Source: Slackia piriformis YIT 12062 (GTDB lineage Bacteria > Actinomycetota > Coriobacteriia > Coriobacteriales > Eggerthellaceae). Taken from it: a stretch of DNA of 64,000 nt. The notes beneath the pieces are model-generated. The model did no database searches, had not been told where the DNA came from, and saw only the letters and a list, made by a program, of their open reading frames with translations. The translations under genes and the position numbers were made by a program. Where the stretch lies: NCBI RefSeq assembly GCF_000296445.1, contig NZ_JH815198.1:1489114-1553113 (forward strand), in the 5' to 3' direction. Shown here piece by piece: positions 33,091-42,675 of the stretch (positions are counted from its first letter, which is position 1; every line of letters starts with the position of its first letter).

Positions 33091-34089
33091 TTACACCTCT
33101 ATCTCCAGCGTCCGCTTCACCAGCAATATCCCCACCACCTGCATTCCCGCAGCAACAACGAGTAGGGCAAGGCCCGCGGCGCTTTCGAAAAACGGATTGA
33201 GAAACCCGGGGCTCACGACGGACACGATTGCCAGCAAGAACATGGGCATCACGCTGACAATCTGGGCCGAGAAACGCGCTTGCGCCGTTTGGACTCGCAG
33301 CAGCCGCCGAAGATCGAGAGACCGAGCAATGGAATCTTCCGCCGATTGCAGAACCGGTTTTGCGTTCCCTCCGCATACGTACTGCACGTCGAGCGCCATG
33401 GCCACAAACGCAAGTTCTTCTATTTCGGAGCTATCCCGAAATCGAGACAACGACTGTTCGACGGAAAATCCCAGGTCAAGGTCGCGAGAAACGCGGGAAA
33501 ACAGCTCTTTCGCGGGCGCTTCCATCTCTTCGGCAACCTCGGCAAAAGCCTGCGGCAGCGATAGTCCCGCATGAAGGCACGCTTCCATGCACCTCAAGGC
33601 GTCTGGTACCTGGTCGCGGAGAAGGTCTTGCTCGCGAACGCGTTCCCTGGACAGGTAAACCGCGGCGGCAAGAAACACGCACGAAGGAACCAGCAGAGCC
33701 GCGACGAAAGAGCGTGCGGTAAAAAACACGGCCGCCGTCATGAAAAGAAACGATGCCGCGAAAAGGGTTCCCGCACTCTCTGGCCCAGACGCCCATCCCC
33801 GCCGCCTCAAAAAAGAGGCCGCATTTGAAAACGTCCTTTCCAGCCATCGAGCGCGCCCGAGAAAACGAACCAAGGGAACAAGCGACGGCACTCCATTGCG
33901 AGCGTAGTGTCGCGCCATGAGACGAAGCGTTCTCCCCGCCCCATCCCGTTCAAGGGCGTCTGAGCGCTCTTCGTTGGCCTTCGAGGCCAAAAAAGCAAAA
34001 TGGACCCCTTCATACATTCCTTTCCCCAAAAGGGCAGCGCAGAAAAAACCCGATGTGCACCCTACGAACAACATGGCACTTGCCTCCAT
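33091..34089 (-). CDS. tadB: TadB-like platform protein (type II secretion F domain)
   Basis: A 332-residue membrane protein. After an N-terminal helix and two more hydrophobic stretches it has the T2SSF domain LLRDQVPDALRCMEACLHAG, SLPQAFAEVAEEM, and a C-terminal helix pair. It partners TadC under the TadA ATPase. The ATG at 34089 overlaps the end of the ATPase gene by 28 bases and has GAGGTGAAG upstream. Confidence 0.87.
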   Translation of the reverse strand: MEASAMLFVGCTSGFFCAALLGKGMYEGVHFAFLASKANEERSDALERDGAGRTLRLMARHYARNGVPSLVPLVRFLGRARWLERTFSNAASFLRRRGWASGPESAGTLFAASFLFMTAAVFFTARSFVAALLVPSCVFLAAAVYLSRERVREQDLLRDQVPDALRCMEACLHAGLSLPQAFAEVAEEMEAPAKELFSRVSRDLDLGFSVEQSLSRFRDSSEIEELAFVAMALDVQYVCGGNAKPVLQSAEDSIARSLDLRRLLRVQTAQARFSAQIVSVMPMFLLAIVSVVSPGFLNPFFESAAGLALLVVAAGMQVVGILLVKRTLEIEV

Positions 34090-35384
34090 CGCTTCACCTC
34101 GCTTTCCTTTACGAGCCCCTGAGCAACCGACTCTTCCACCCATGCAGGCAACGCGTGCCACGTGCCGCACGCATCAAGACCGCTGCGTTCGAAAAGAGGC
34201 CGCGTTGCGCACGGCTCGAGTCCATCCTGTTCGATAACGGATATTTCGCTTACAAAGCGCCTGCCGTCTTTGTATCGAGCCACCTGAATCACCAGGTCAA
34301 TTGCGGATGCTATATTGCGTTCGATAACGTCCACAGGCAGGTCTACGCCGTAACGGACCATCGTCACCAAGCGCATAATCATGTCCTTCGGCGAATTAGC
34401 ATGAAGGGTGGTAAGAGAACCGTCGTGACCCGTATTCATGGCCTGGAGCATATCGAGAGCTTCCGCGCCCCGGCATTCCCCCACGATGATTCTGTCCGGC
34501 CTCATTCGAAGCGCATTGCGCACAAGATCTCGAATGGAGACTTCTCCGACCCCCTCTGCGTTGCGAGCGCGCGATTCGAGCCGCACGACATGAGGATGCT
34601 CGGTGAACCGCAATTCGGCCGAATCCTCAATCGTGACAATTCGTTCCTCTTTTGCGATGATGCACGACAGCGCATTCAGAAGCGTCGTCTTGCCGCTGCC
34701 CGTTCCTCCGCACACGGCGATGTTCTTGCGCGCTTTCACCGCCCAGGCGAATAAAAGACTCACCCTTTCGTCGAAGGACCCTTTGCTCTCCATTTCCTCA
34801 AGAGACATGACCTTGTCGGTGAATTTGCGAATAGTAATCGTCGGACCATCGAGCGCTATCGGCGGAATGACGATGTTCACGCGGTGACCGTTCGGAAGGC
34901 GAGCATCGACCATGGGGCTGCTCTCGTCAACGCGTCTGCCAAGCGGAGCAAGAATCCTGTCGATAAGCGCTCTGAGCTGAGCAGGGTTCGAAAAAAGCGG
35001 CCCGCATGGCTCTATTTTTCCTTCGCGTTCGATGAATATCGATTTCGTTCCGTTCACCATGATCTCGGTCACCGATTCGTCTTCCACGAGCGACTGCAGC
35101 GGACCCAGCCCGAAAACAACATCGACCAAATCGGAGAATATGCGGTCTTTCGTATCGGATGGACGCGATGCCCATTTCGGCCGGGCGTATATGCTCTGGA
35201 CCGCCCTTCTTAGCTCGCTTCGCGCACGCTTAGGATTCTCAACAGAAAGCGAGGCCAGGACATCTCCCGGAATAACGGCGCCGACTTCGTCTTTCAGCTC
35301 ATCAAGCATCCACGCATCCCTGCTAACCGAAGTGATGCTTCCGCATTCCGCCTCCGCAACTTTCACACGCTCCATAAGCGTCAT
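34062..35384 (-). CDS. tadA: Pilus assembly ATPase TadA/CpaF
   Basis: A 440-residue secretion ATPase. The Walker A motif is [18 protein letters not shown], the Asp box and Walker B lie in [10 protein letters not shown] and [19 protein letters not shown], and the His box is [11 protein letters not shown]. It powers pilus extension and probably retraction from the cytoplasmic face. The ATG at 35384 shares four bases (ATGA) with the upstream TadZ-like gene and follows GAGGAGG. Confidence 0.96.
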   Translation of the reverse strand: MTLMERVKVAEAECGSITSVSRDAWMLDELKDEVGAVIPGDVLASLSVENPKRARSELRRAVQSIYARPKWASRPSDTKDRIFSDLVDVVFGLGPLQSLVEDESVTEIMVNGTKSIFIEREGKIEPCGPLFSNPAQLRALIDRILAPLGRRVDESSPMVDARLPNGHRVNIVIPPIALDGPTITIRKFTDKVMSLEEMESKGSFDERVSLLFAWAVKARKNIAVCGGTGSGKTTLLNALSCIIAKEERIVTIEDSAELRFTEHPHVVRLESRARNAEGVGEVSIRDLVRNALRMRPDRIIVGECRGAEALDMLQAMNTGHDGSLTTLHANSPKDMIMRLVTMVRYGVDLPVDVIERNIASAIDLVIQVARYKDGRRFVSEISVIEQDGLEPCATRPLFERSGLDACGTWHALPAWVEESVAQGLVKESEVKRWRQVPCCS

Positions 35385-36712
35385 GGCCGTCCTCCTCTCG
35401 AGAAAAATGACCTCTTCTTCCTTGTTCTTCTCCCCCTCCCAACCACTTCCCTCTTCTTGTCGGGAAGAAGGTTCTCCAGCAAATCCGCCATCGCCTCGAC
35501 GAACGAATTCTTCGAAGCAATCAGTTCTTCGGGATATCCAGCACCAAGCAGCTCATCCACATCGCGCCCTCCATAAGGAGCCTCGGACGCTTTTACCCCA
35601 TGAAGCGCGCATGCGACATCAACCGCTGAAAGCAAGCTCGTTTTCTCATGCTTGTTCACCACAAAAGTGAAACCCGTCGTGGCAACCCCCAAGCGCACAC
35701 ACAGCTCCATGGCATGGGCGGTTGCGCGCAACGAGGACGGACGAGCGTCCATGACGAACACGACCGAATCTGCTGATTCAAGAACCATGGCCTGAGAGTC
35801 CGACCAGAATGCGCCGGTATTGACGATCACGACATCGAACATGCTCTTCAGCGTTTCGAGTATTCTCGGAATCTCCGAGACAACGACTTCCGATGTCTCG
35901 ATTCTCCTTGGCGCCGCAACAAGAGCCGGCCTTTCCTTTGCACCCTGGCCCGCAAGGTTTCGCAGCCTTCCTCCATCTTCCGCAATGTCCTCTATGCGAA
36001 TCGGCTCTTGAACGCCAAGTAGATAGTCCATATCACCGAACTGCAGGTCAGCATCAAGAACCGCGGTTGACAAGCCTGCATTCTTCGAAAGGAGCGAAAG
36101 AACCGCCGCTATAGTGCTTTTCCCAGACCCGCCGCTTCCCGATACAACCGCAATCGTAGTTGCCTTCGGCTCCTTTGCCGAAATCGGGGATCTTGGCAAA
36201 GGATCGCGCAGGGCTTGCGGCTCAGTTATCGCGCGCGAAGGAGAGACGCCACATTCCGCTTGGAGGCAACCCGTCCCCTTCGCGCCCTTTGCCCCCTGCC
36301 CAGAAAACTCCTCGTCACTTTGCAGGCTCAGTGTTTTTCCCTGAATGCCACAGGCCCGTTTCACCTGTTCGTAGCGCTTCACGAACAGCAGCTCATTCAG
36401 CACGCCATCGAGCTTCGCAGCGGCGGCCCTGCTCGCAAGAGAGCCGTTATTTCCGAAAGAGACGAGATAGACCCGCTTTTCGGGATCGTCCCTCTTCAGC
36501 GCAGCCGCAACATTGATTGGGTCCATGTCGTCGCAAGACACAACCCAGAGCTCCTCGAGAGAACTTGTCGCATGCGCGGTTCTCCTGCACGATTCGGCGG
36601 ACGAGACGCAAGCGAGCCAGGAAATGGAATCCAGTCGCTCGTCATCAAGCCCCAGAAGCGTCGGATTGGCCAGCGATTGACCGTCCGCGCAAAGCAGCAC
36701 TCGCTTCGTCAT
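35381..36712 (-). CDS. tadZ: TadZ/CpaE-like MinD-family ATPase
   Basis: A 443-residue protein with an N-terminal receiver-like region (about residues 1-120), a Gly/Lys-rich linker and a ParA/MinD ATPase domain: IAVVSGSGGSGKSTIAAVLS (deviant Walker A), DADLQFGDMDYLLG and VVIVNTGAFWS. TadZ proteins mark the pole or site where the pilus is built. The C-terminus is strongly basic (KKREVVGRGRRTRKKR). The ATG at 36712 overlaps the upstream SAF gene by four bases. Confidence 0.87.
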   Translation of the reverse strand: MTKRVLLCADGQSLANPTLLGLDDERLDSISWLACVSSAESCRRTAHATSSLEELWVVSCDDMDPINVAAALKRDDPEKRVYLVSFGNNGSLASRAAAAKLDGVLNELLFVKRYEQVKRACGIQGKTLSLQSDEEFSGQGAKGAKGTGCLQAECGVSPSRAITEPQALRDPLPRSPISAKEPKATTIAVVSGSGGSGKSTIAAVLSLLSKNAGLSTAVLDADLQFGDMDYLLGVQEPIRIEDIAEDGGRLRNLAGQGAKERPALVAAPRRIETSEVVVSEIPRILETLKSMFDVVIVNTGAFWSDSQAMVLESADSVVFVMDARPSSLRATAHAMELCVRLGVATTGFTFVVNKHEKTSLLSAVDVACALHGVKASEAPYGGRDVDELLGAGYPEELIASKNSFVEAMADLLENLLPDKKREVVGRGRRTRKKRSFFSRGGRP

Positions 36713-37569
36713 TGCTCACCGTCCTCCGTTGTTTTCTCCTCCGTATGCCCTACTCCCGTCTTGGCCTCTCCTCCGTCCGACCCGCTTTGGTCAACACCTG
36801 ATTCGCTTCGCTCGACGCTCGATTCGCTTTGCTCACTGTCCGCTTCGCTTCGATCGGCATCCGCCCCAACCCGCTCTCCATCCGTTTTCACCCGCTCGTC
36901 GTCTGCCTCTGCCCGGTTGGCGCTCACTTCGTCGTCAGCGGGAAGCACGAAGTACAGCTCGCTTTTCTGCGCTGCGGTAATGACCTCTTTGACAAGATCA
37001 GGTTCTACGGCAAGCGTCACCCACGCAATATCCTCGTCCGATTTCGACTGCTCTTCCGTGGAGCTTGTGGACAAGACGAGAACACCCGACGCAATGCAGT
37101 CGGTGGCTGCCCCCGATACGGCATACACATCCACGTAAGAGCCCGCTTCGACCGAGCCTCCCACTGCCGAAACGGATTTAGCTGGCACACTCACCGCACA
37201 TAGTCCATCAGGAACTTGGAGGGCCACATGTTCGCTCTTCTCAAAACGTCGCTCCGTGATCACTTCCCCTTGGTATATCGGGCTTGATACGGGCTTGCCC
37301 TGCATATCCTCGACGCTAAACACAGCATCCTCTGGAAGCAGCTCCCCCAGCCAGAGACGCTTCTCTGTATTGGCGCTTCCCAAAACGTCTCCAACCTCTA
37401 TATCCTCCGTGGCCACGCACACCTCGACTTGTTCGCCCCCATAGCGCTCAAGAACCTCGGCGCGCTCTTTCTCAAACGAGTTCTGCACCTCTGCGCCGTA
37501 GGCGAGCACACTTGAGACGCATAGCGCGCCGCATACGGCTCCCGCAATTAGATTCGCTTTCCGACGCAT
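36709..37569 (-). CDS. cpaB: CpaB/RcpC-type SAF domain protein
   Basis: A 286-residue protein that starts the pilus operon. An N-terminal signal or anchor helix (LIAGAVCGALCVSSVLAYGA) is followed by a SAF domain (VCVATEDIEVGDVLG) and the CpaB-type ending up to about residue 215. The last 70 residues are a low-complexity tail of Ser, Glu, Asp and Arg, with repeats of the type SEADSEQSESSVERSESGVD, that may reach into the wall. The ATG at 37569 has a perfect AGGAGG site. Confidence 0.85.
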   Translation of the reverse strand: MRRKANLIAGAVCGALCVSSVLAYGAEVQNSFEKERAEVLERYGGEQVEVCVATEDIEVGDVLGSANTEKRLWLGELLPEDAVFSVEDMQGKPVSSPIYQGEVITERRFEKSEHVALQVPDGLCAVSVPAKSVSAVGGSVEAGSYVDVYAVSGAATDCIASGVLVLSTSSTEEQSKSDEDIAWVTLAVEPDLVKEVITAAQKSELYFVLPADDEVSANRAEADDERVKTDGERVGADADRSEADSEQSESSVERSESGVDQSGSDGGEAKTGVGHTEEKTTEDGEQ

Positions 37570-37939
37570 GGAACCTCCTGTTGTTCACCTCGTGTACTGC
37601 GGCCGATGCGATTGCCTTCGACTTGCAGACATCATGATGAACGCCCGTGCTTCACTTTCTCCGCCAGCGCAGCCCTTTGCTTCTTACCGGCTACTCTGCG
37701 TTTTCTGCCAAGCTCTTCACTCATCTCAGCCCATCTCTTATCCTTTCTGTAGATCAGGAAAGGTCCTAGGTGCTAGAAATCCACACAGGCGAAACGAACA
37801 GGCAAGACGGGCGCTACAGCAACCGTGCCGCAACTTTGCCCTCGCCTGCAAGCGAGCACATTGGAATGCATCGAGCCTTGAGTTCTCGCAAACTTTTCCC
37901 GTGACATTTCCTCAATAATGTGAGATACTTCTTGCTCAC
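37570..37939. other. Intergenic region between the Tad operon and tRNA-Val
   Basis: About 370 bases. It must contain the Tad promoter (minus strand) and the tRNA promoter (plus strand). I see no convincing -35/-10 pair, no repeat and no reading frame with coding character. Confidence 0.4.
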
Positions 37940-38014
37940 GGGCGATTGGCGCAGCGGGAGCGCAGGTGCCTTACAAGCACAAGGTCGGGGGTTCAAATCC
38001 CTCATCGCCCACCA
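37940..38014 (+). tRNA. tRNA-Val (UAC anticodon)
   Basis: A 75-base cloverleaf with CCA encoded. The acceptor stem GGGCGAT/ATCGCCC, D stem GCGC/GCGC, the anticodon loop CTTACAA (anticodon TAC) and a T arm with TTCAAAT loop are complete. The anticodon stem GGTGC/GCACA has a G-A pair at its outer end. A strong terminator follows. Confidence 0.96.
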
Positions 38015-38021
38015 TCGAATT

Positions 38022-38051
38022 AAAAAAAGCTGCCATTGGCAGCTTTTTTTG
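38022..38051 (+). terminator. Rho-independent terminator of tRNA-Val
   Basis: AGCTGCC and GGCAGCT flank a three-base loop; seven Ts follow on the plus strand, and a run of As precedes the stem, so it could also work on the other strand. Confidence 0.9.
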
Positions 38052-38238
38052 TGCAACCATTCTCAGGGAGGAATCCAGAACTATAGGGCTTTGGGACAAA
38101 AAGGGCTTCTACCTGTTTCTTGCACGAGACGTTTCTTACGCAAAACGAATGCCAAGCCGATCAGCTCCCGTTTGCAAAATTGCCCCACCGTCCGCTGCCC
38201 GTCCTGCGAACATGTTTGCGCCTTTCTGATCGCGTCAG
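38052..38238. other. Spacer between tRNA-Val terminator and the insertion sequence
   Basis: No gene is supported. Together with the left end of the IS up to the transposase start, this makes 335 bases without a gene. No sign of an interrupted reading frame was found when the two flanks of the element were joined by eye. Confidence 0.4.
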
Positions 38239-39750
38239 AAATGTTGGTGTAAGCGCAGCAAATTGAGATGGCTTTGAGGGAAAGCGGCCCTCGCCTTAGA
38301 ATCCGGAATAGCTGACATAACAGATTCGAGAGAAAGGTCGGGGGCCGCAATGGAAAGTCTAGCAGAAAGCATGTCCGCGCAAGCCGCGATGCCGAGGTTC
38401 GAGGACGGTTCGATCAACCTGCGGGAATTGATAAGGACGCTCGCCGAGGACGTGGTCAACGCGATAATGGACGCCGAGGCCGACCAGCTGTGCGCAGGAG
38501 GCGCCAACAGCCGCAACGGCTACCGCGAGCGCAACCTCGTGACGTGCGTCGGCGACATCACGCTTCGCATACCCAAGCTGCGCAGCGGCAGCTTCTTCCC
38601 CGAGGATATCGTCGAGCGCTACCAGCGCGTCGACCGCGCAGTGGTGGCGGCGGTTGCCGAGATGTACGCCACGGGCACGTCGACGCGCAAAGTGCAGCGG
38701 GTCGCCGAGAAGCTCGGCATCTCCAAATTGTCGAAGGACCAGGTCAGCGCGATAGCGAAGAACCTCGATGCCGACGTGGCCGAGCTGCTCGGGCGGGATC
38801 TGGGCGAATCGCGCACGCCGTATCTGTGGCTCGACGCCACATACGTGAAGCGCCGCCGGGGCGGAAGGGTCTGCTCCACCGCGGTGGTGACCGCGATAGG
38901 CTGCGACGAGGGCGGCTGGCGGCGCGTCCTCGGCCTGTCGGTGGTGGACACGGAGTCGTACGACTCGTGGCTCGGTTTCCTGCGCTCGATCAAGGACCGC
39001 GGCGCGCGCGGCGTGCAGCTCGTGACCTCCGACGCCCATAAAGGCCTGGTCAGGGCGATCGAAGAGGTGTTCCAGGGCGCTTCCTGGCAGAGATGCGTCG
39101 TCCACCTGATGCGCGACTGCATGCGCGAGGCGGGGTCGCGCCAGCTCAAGAGGAGGGTCGGCCGCATGCTCTCGCCGGTGTTTCGCGCCAAAGACGCCGC
39201 GACGGCGCAGGCCATGTACCACGTGGCCTGCGACATGCTGCGCGACTGCTGCCCCAAGGCCGCCGTCGTGGCCGGGGAGGCCGAGCCCGACGCGCTCGCC
39301 TATCTGGGATTCCCGCCTTCGCATTGGAAGCGCCTGCGCACGAACAACGTGCAGGAGCGCGCCAACCGCGAGATAAAGCGCCGCAGCCGCGTCGTGCAGG
39401 TGTTCCCGTCGGAGGAGTCGTTGGAACGCCTGGTCGGGGCCGCGATGTGCGAGCAGGACGAGATCTGGTCGGAATCGCGCTACTTCGCGCTCGACAAGAT
39501 GCAGGAGCTCTACGACGAAGGGCGCGCCGCGTCGCCGTCCGCCCCTGAAAAGTCCGCGGCCGAGCTCATGGAAGAGGCGAGAAAGATGATCCTCGCGAGC
39601 CTCGAGCTTGCGGAAAGGGTCGAGGCGGCGTAGCATATCCAGCCAGATTCCAGGTCAAGGCGAGGGCCAAAGCCCCTCCCTGTCTCGAATTGCCGTTCGC
39701 TCGGGCCGCCTTCGGCGGCTCCTCGCTGGAACGGCTTACACCAGCATCCG
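38239..39750 (+). mobile_element. IS256-family insertion sequence, apparently intact
   Basis: About 1.5 kb. The terminal inverted repeats are AAATGTTGGTGTAAGC (38239-38254) and, on the other end, the reverse complement of GCTTACACCAGCATCC (39735-39750), 13-14 of 16 matching. The flanks CGCGTCAG and CGCGACAC match at six of eight positions, so a target duplication may have decayed or never been perfect. A GC-rich hairpin (39705-39719) lies near the right end. The coding region has a higher GC content than its neighbours. Confidence 0.82.
38350..39633 (+). CDS. IS256-family (mutator type) transposase
   Basis: A 427-residue transposase without frameshift. The DDE triad is visible: Asp in YLWLDATYVKRR, Asp in LVTSDAHKGL, and Glu in RTNNVQERANREIKRRSR, the family signature around the last residue. 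The Cys-His stretch WQRCVVHLMRD is also typical of the mutator group. The N-terminal region has the DNA-binding helices. The ATG at 38350 lies 110 bases inside the left end. The long antisense frame on the opposite strand is a GC artefact. Confidence 0.95.
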   Translation: MESLAESMSAQAAMPRFEDGSINLRELIRTLAEDVVNAIMDAEADQLCAGGANSRNGYRERNLVTCVGDITLRIPKLRSGSFFPEDIVERYQRVDRAVVAAVAEMYATGTSTRKVQRVAEKLGISKLSKDQVSAIAKNLDADVAELLGRDLGESRTPYLWLDATYVKRRRGGRVCSTAVVTAIGCDEGGWRRVLGLSVVDTESYDSWLGFLRSIKDRGARGVQLVTSDAHKGLVRAIEEVFQGASWQRCVVHLMRDCMREAGSRQLKRRVGRMLSPVFRAKDAATAQAMYHVACDMLRDCCPKAAVVAGEAEPDALAYLGFPPSHWKRLRTNNVQERANREIKRRSRVVQVFPSEESLERLVGAAMCEQDEIWSESRYFALDKMQELYDEGRAASPSAPEKSAAELMEEARKMILASLELAERVEAA

Positions 39751-39873
39751 CGACACTACCGCCTTTCTGCTGAAAGACCACCTATTGCCCAAAGCTTTCC
39801 TACCATCTTGTCCGCTGGGCCTCTTATGCCCCCATAGGAAAACCGGACTATAGCCCCAAAACCGAATCCAGAC
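39751..39873. other. Spacer between the IS and the antiporter terminator
   Basis: No gene, repeat or promoter is recognisable. Confidence 0.3.
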
Positions 39874-39904
39874 AAAAAAGAAGCAACCCGAAGGTTGCTT
39901 CTTT
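39874..39904 (-). terminator. Rho-independent terminator of the arginine deiminase operon
   Basis: A 12-bp stem (AAAGAAGCAACC with GGTTGCTTCTTT) with a four-base loop is followed by a T run on the minus strand. It lies just after the antiporter stop codon. Confidence 0.9.
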
Positions 39905-39926
39905 GAAGTCCGAAAAAATGACTTGC

Positions 39927-41405
39927 TTACAGAATCATCATAGCGGTCGTGACCACAACCAGGCAGACAACGGCCAGAATGACCAGAAGCTTCCAGACCC
40001 ATTTAAGCCACGTTCCATACTGAACCTTTGCAATTGCAAGACCACCCATGATGGCTCCGCATGTAGGAGTGAACAGATTCACCAAGCCATTGGCGGAGCT
40101 GAAAATCATAACCATAGTCTCGACGGAGAAACCAAGGTTAGCAGCCAAGGGACCCATGATGGGCATAGAAACGGTAGCCATGCCGGAGCTGGAGGGAATC
40201 AGGAAAGACAGAACGACGTACAGCAGCCAAGAGACCGGCGCAAAAACAATCGCGGATACACCCTGGAGCGCGTTGGACGCATTCAGCAGAATCCAGTCAG
40301 ACATTCCGGTTTCAGCCATGAGAATGGAAACGCCACGAGCCAAAGCAATAATCATGACAACGCTCATCATGTCGGCGCAACCGTCGATGAACGCCTTGAC
40401 GGTTTCGGATTCAGACAATCCGCCAATAACAGCGATGATGATGGCCAGCACGAAGAACCAGCACGCGGCCTCAAGGAAGTACCACTGTCCCAACGGAAGA
40501 CCCGTAACGACGGCAGACCATCCGGTGAAGATGTTGATGCCGAAGTCCTCCCAGGGAATGAAGCTGATAACCATGATGACGAAGGCGATTGCGAAAACGA
40601 CAAGCGCGCCCTTCTGACGACCGGTCAGCGTAATCTCGTCCTGAGCATCGCCGTCCTTGCCGAAGTGGGCCTTCTCGTCAGCCTGCTCCTGCAGGGAAAG
40701 AATCGTGGAACCGCGGTCTTTTTTGACTTTCGCCGCATACTTCATAACGTAGATGATGGAAATCGCCGTAGTGGCAATCCAGAGAATAGCGCCGAGGGCA
40801 ATGATGATACCCTGGTTGACCTCGATACCCGCATCGATAAGAGAAGAAACGGCAGCACCGACCGCAAACGGGTTAACGGTAGAACCGATAACACCGCATC
40901 CTGCGCCGAGCAGAACCACGGCCGATCCGACCATGACGTCAAAGCCGGCCGCATACATCGTAGCGGCAAGCAGGACGTAGAACGGAACGGTTTCCTCGCA
41001 CATACCGTACGTCGTACCGCCGATCGAAAACAGAATCATCAGAATCGGAATAAGAACAAGCTCGTTGCCATGAAGCTTCTTGACGAGCACTCCGATGCCG
41101 TTATCGAGCGCACCGGTCTTGGTCATAACGCCCAAGAAACCGCCCAGAATCATGACGAAGAAGCAGACTTCGAGAGCGCCACCCGGAAACGTTTCGGGAT
41201 TGACGGAGCTTTCGACGATACTCTCAGGAGCACCTGCGAAACCATAAATGGGAGCAGTCAGAATATTAGAAAGAGATGCGCCGGTAACGACGCCACCAGT
41301 AGCCGCTGCCGCGATCCAAGAAGCGACGGCAAGAACGACCAGCAAAATAAGGAGGATACTGAAGGAACTGATAGGGTCCTTCTTCTTTTTAACTTTGTCA
41401 GCCAT
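39927..41405 (-). CDS. YfcC-family transporter, probable arginine/ornithine antiporter
   Basis: A 492-residue membrane protein with about 12 helices of the YfcC/AitC-like group within the C4-dicarboxylate and basic amino acid transporter superfamily. Recognisable parts are CFFVMILGGFLGVMTKTGAL, IGGTTYGMCEETVPFY, GCGVIGSTVNPFAVG and SFLIPSSSGMATVSMPIMGP. Related genes sit next to arc genes and exchange arginine for ornithine, so this use is inferred from context. The ATG at 41405 follows AAAGGGA. It is separated from arcC by 300 bases that include a strong hairpin. Confidence 0.82.
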   Translation of the reverse strand: MADKVKKKKDPISSFSILLILLVVLAVASWIAAAATGGVVTGASLSNILTAPIYGFAGAPESIVESSVNPETFPGGALEVCFFVMILGGFLGVMTKTGALDNGIGVLVKKLHGNELVLIPILMILFSIGGTTYGMCEETVPFYVLLAATMYAAGFDVMVGSAVVLLGAGCGVIGSTVNPFAVGAAVSSLIDAGIEVNQGIIIALGAILWIATTAISIIYVMKYAAKVKKDRGSTILSLQEQADEKAHFGKDGDAQDEITLTGRQKGALVVFAIAFVIMVISFIPWEDFGINIFTGWSAVVTGLPLGQWYFLEAACWFFVLAIIIAVIGGLSESETVKAFIDGCADMMSVVMIIALARGVSILMAETGMSDWILLNASNALQGVSAIVFAPVSWLLYVVLSFLIPSSSGMATVSMPIMGPLAANLGFSVETMVMIFSSANGLVNLFTPTCGAIMGGLAIAKVQYGTWLKWVWKLLVILAVVCLVVVTTAMMIL

Positions 41406-41650
41406 GTTGTCCCTTTCAAATGGGCTAACGAGCATCGTTTAGACGAAGCACGTATGAATGTGCATGCAAGTGCGCATACCCATGAGACGAGCACCCCTAC
41501 TACATCCCATGGAATCGAGATTCTCCGCAATCACCCCTGATGCGTCGAATCCCGACAGTCGGTGTCACCATACCCAACTGATTCAACGAGCCCACCAGGC
41601 ACCCCTACCTGAAAAGCTCGCATTGACGGCAAGATGTGCCATCCAATAAT

Positions 41651-41677
41651 CTGCCGAGGGCACAATGCCCTCGGCAG
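41651..41677 (-). terminator. Intercistronic hairpin between arcC and the antiporter
   Basis: CTGCCGAGGGC and GCCCTCGGCAG flank a five-base loop. On the minus strand ATTATT follows rather than a T tract, so it probably weakens or stabilises the transcript rather than ending it. The rest of the 300-base gap (41406-41705) holds nothing else I can recognise. Confidence 0.55.
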
Positions 41678-41705
41678 ACAAGAAAGAACAAAATCCGAAG
41701 GAGAC

Positions 41706-42644
41706 TTAAGCGGTGATAACCGTACCAGTCTCGCCAGCAAGAGCTTCCTTAGCACGCTCGAGAGAGGTGATCAGGGCCTTACCGTTCGGGTTTGCCTTGA
41801 CGAAGGAGAGACACGCCTCAACCTTGGGCAGCATGGAACCCTTGGCGAACTGACCTTCCTCCATGTACTTCTCAGCTTCGGCAATCGTCATGGAAGCGAG
41901 TTCCTGCTGATCCGGCTTGTTGAAGTTGATGCAAACGCGATCGACAGCGGTCAGGATGACCAGCATATCAGCGTTAGCTTCGCCAGCGAGCAGTGCAGCG
42001 GAGCGGTCCTTGTCGATAACGGCAGGAACGCCCTTGTAGCCGCCGTCCTCCTCGATGACGGGAATGCCGCCGCCACCGGTGGAGATGACGCACATGCCAG
42101 CCTCGACGAGGTTGTTGATCAGCGGAAGCTCGACGATGCGAACCGGTGCGGGAGAAGCGACAACCCAGCGCCAGCCACGGCCAGCATCCTCAACATACTT
42201 GTTGCCGGTTTCCTCCATGAGCTTGGCAGCCTCTTCCTCGGTGAAGAAAGCGCCAACGGGCTTGGTGGGATCCTGGAAAGCAGGATCGGCTGCGTCGACG
42301 ACGGTCTGCGTCACGATGGAAGCGCAAGCCTTGTCCATGCCGCGACGAGCGAACTCGCGCTGCATAGCCTGCTGCAGGTGATAGCCGATATAACCCTGGC
42401 TCATAGCACCGCACTCGGGGAACGGGATGGACGGGGTGCCGCCCACCTTCGTCGCAGAGTTGTCGGTTGCAACCTTGATCATGCCGACCTGGGGACCGTT
42501 ACCGTGGGTAACGATGACGTCGAAGCCCTCTTCGATGAGGTCAACGATGGGAGCAGCGGTGTTGGAAACCAGCTCGAGCTGCTCCTCGGGGGTATTGCCG
42601 AGAGCGTTACCGCCCAGGGCAATAACGAGACGCTTGTTTGCCAT
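41706..42644 (-). CDS. arcC: Carbamate kinase
   Basis: A 312-residue enzyme that makes ATP from carbamoyl phosphate, the energy-yielding step of the arginine deiminase pathway. Motifs are VIALGGNALG, VTHGNGPQVG, CVISTGGGGIPV and VPAVIDKDRSAALLAG, in family order, and the C-terminal FAKGSMLPKVEACLSF. The ATG at 42644 follows GAGGTAA at a slightly long spacing. It follows the carbamoyltransferase by 31 bases. Confidence 0.97.
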   Translation of the reverse strand: MANKRLVIALGGNALGNTPEEQLELVSNTAAPIVDLIEEGFDVIVTHGNGPQVGMIKVATDNSATKVGGTPSIPFPECGAMSQGYIGYHLQQAMQREFARRGMDKACASIVTQTVVDAADPAFQDPTKPVGAFFTEEEAAKLMEETGNKYVEDAGRGWRWVVASPAPVRIVELPLINNLVEAGMCVISTGGGGIPVIEEDGGYKGVPAVIDKDRSAALLAGEANADMLVILTAVDRVCINFNKPDQQELASMTIAEAEKYMEEGQFAKGSMLPKVEACLSFVKANPNGKALITSLERAKEALAGETGTVITA

Positions 42645-42675
42645 AGCTAATTTACCTCTTAATACTCAGAAGACT

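Noticed and set aside
38359-39636. Minus-strand frame of 425 codons opposite the transposase
   Set aside because: It mirrors the IS256 transposase, whose DDE triad is intact on the plus strand.
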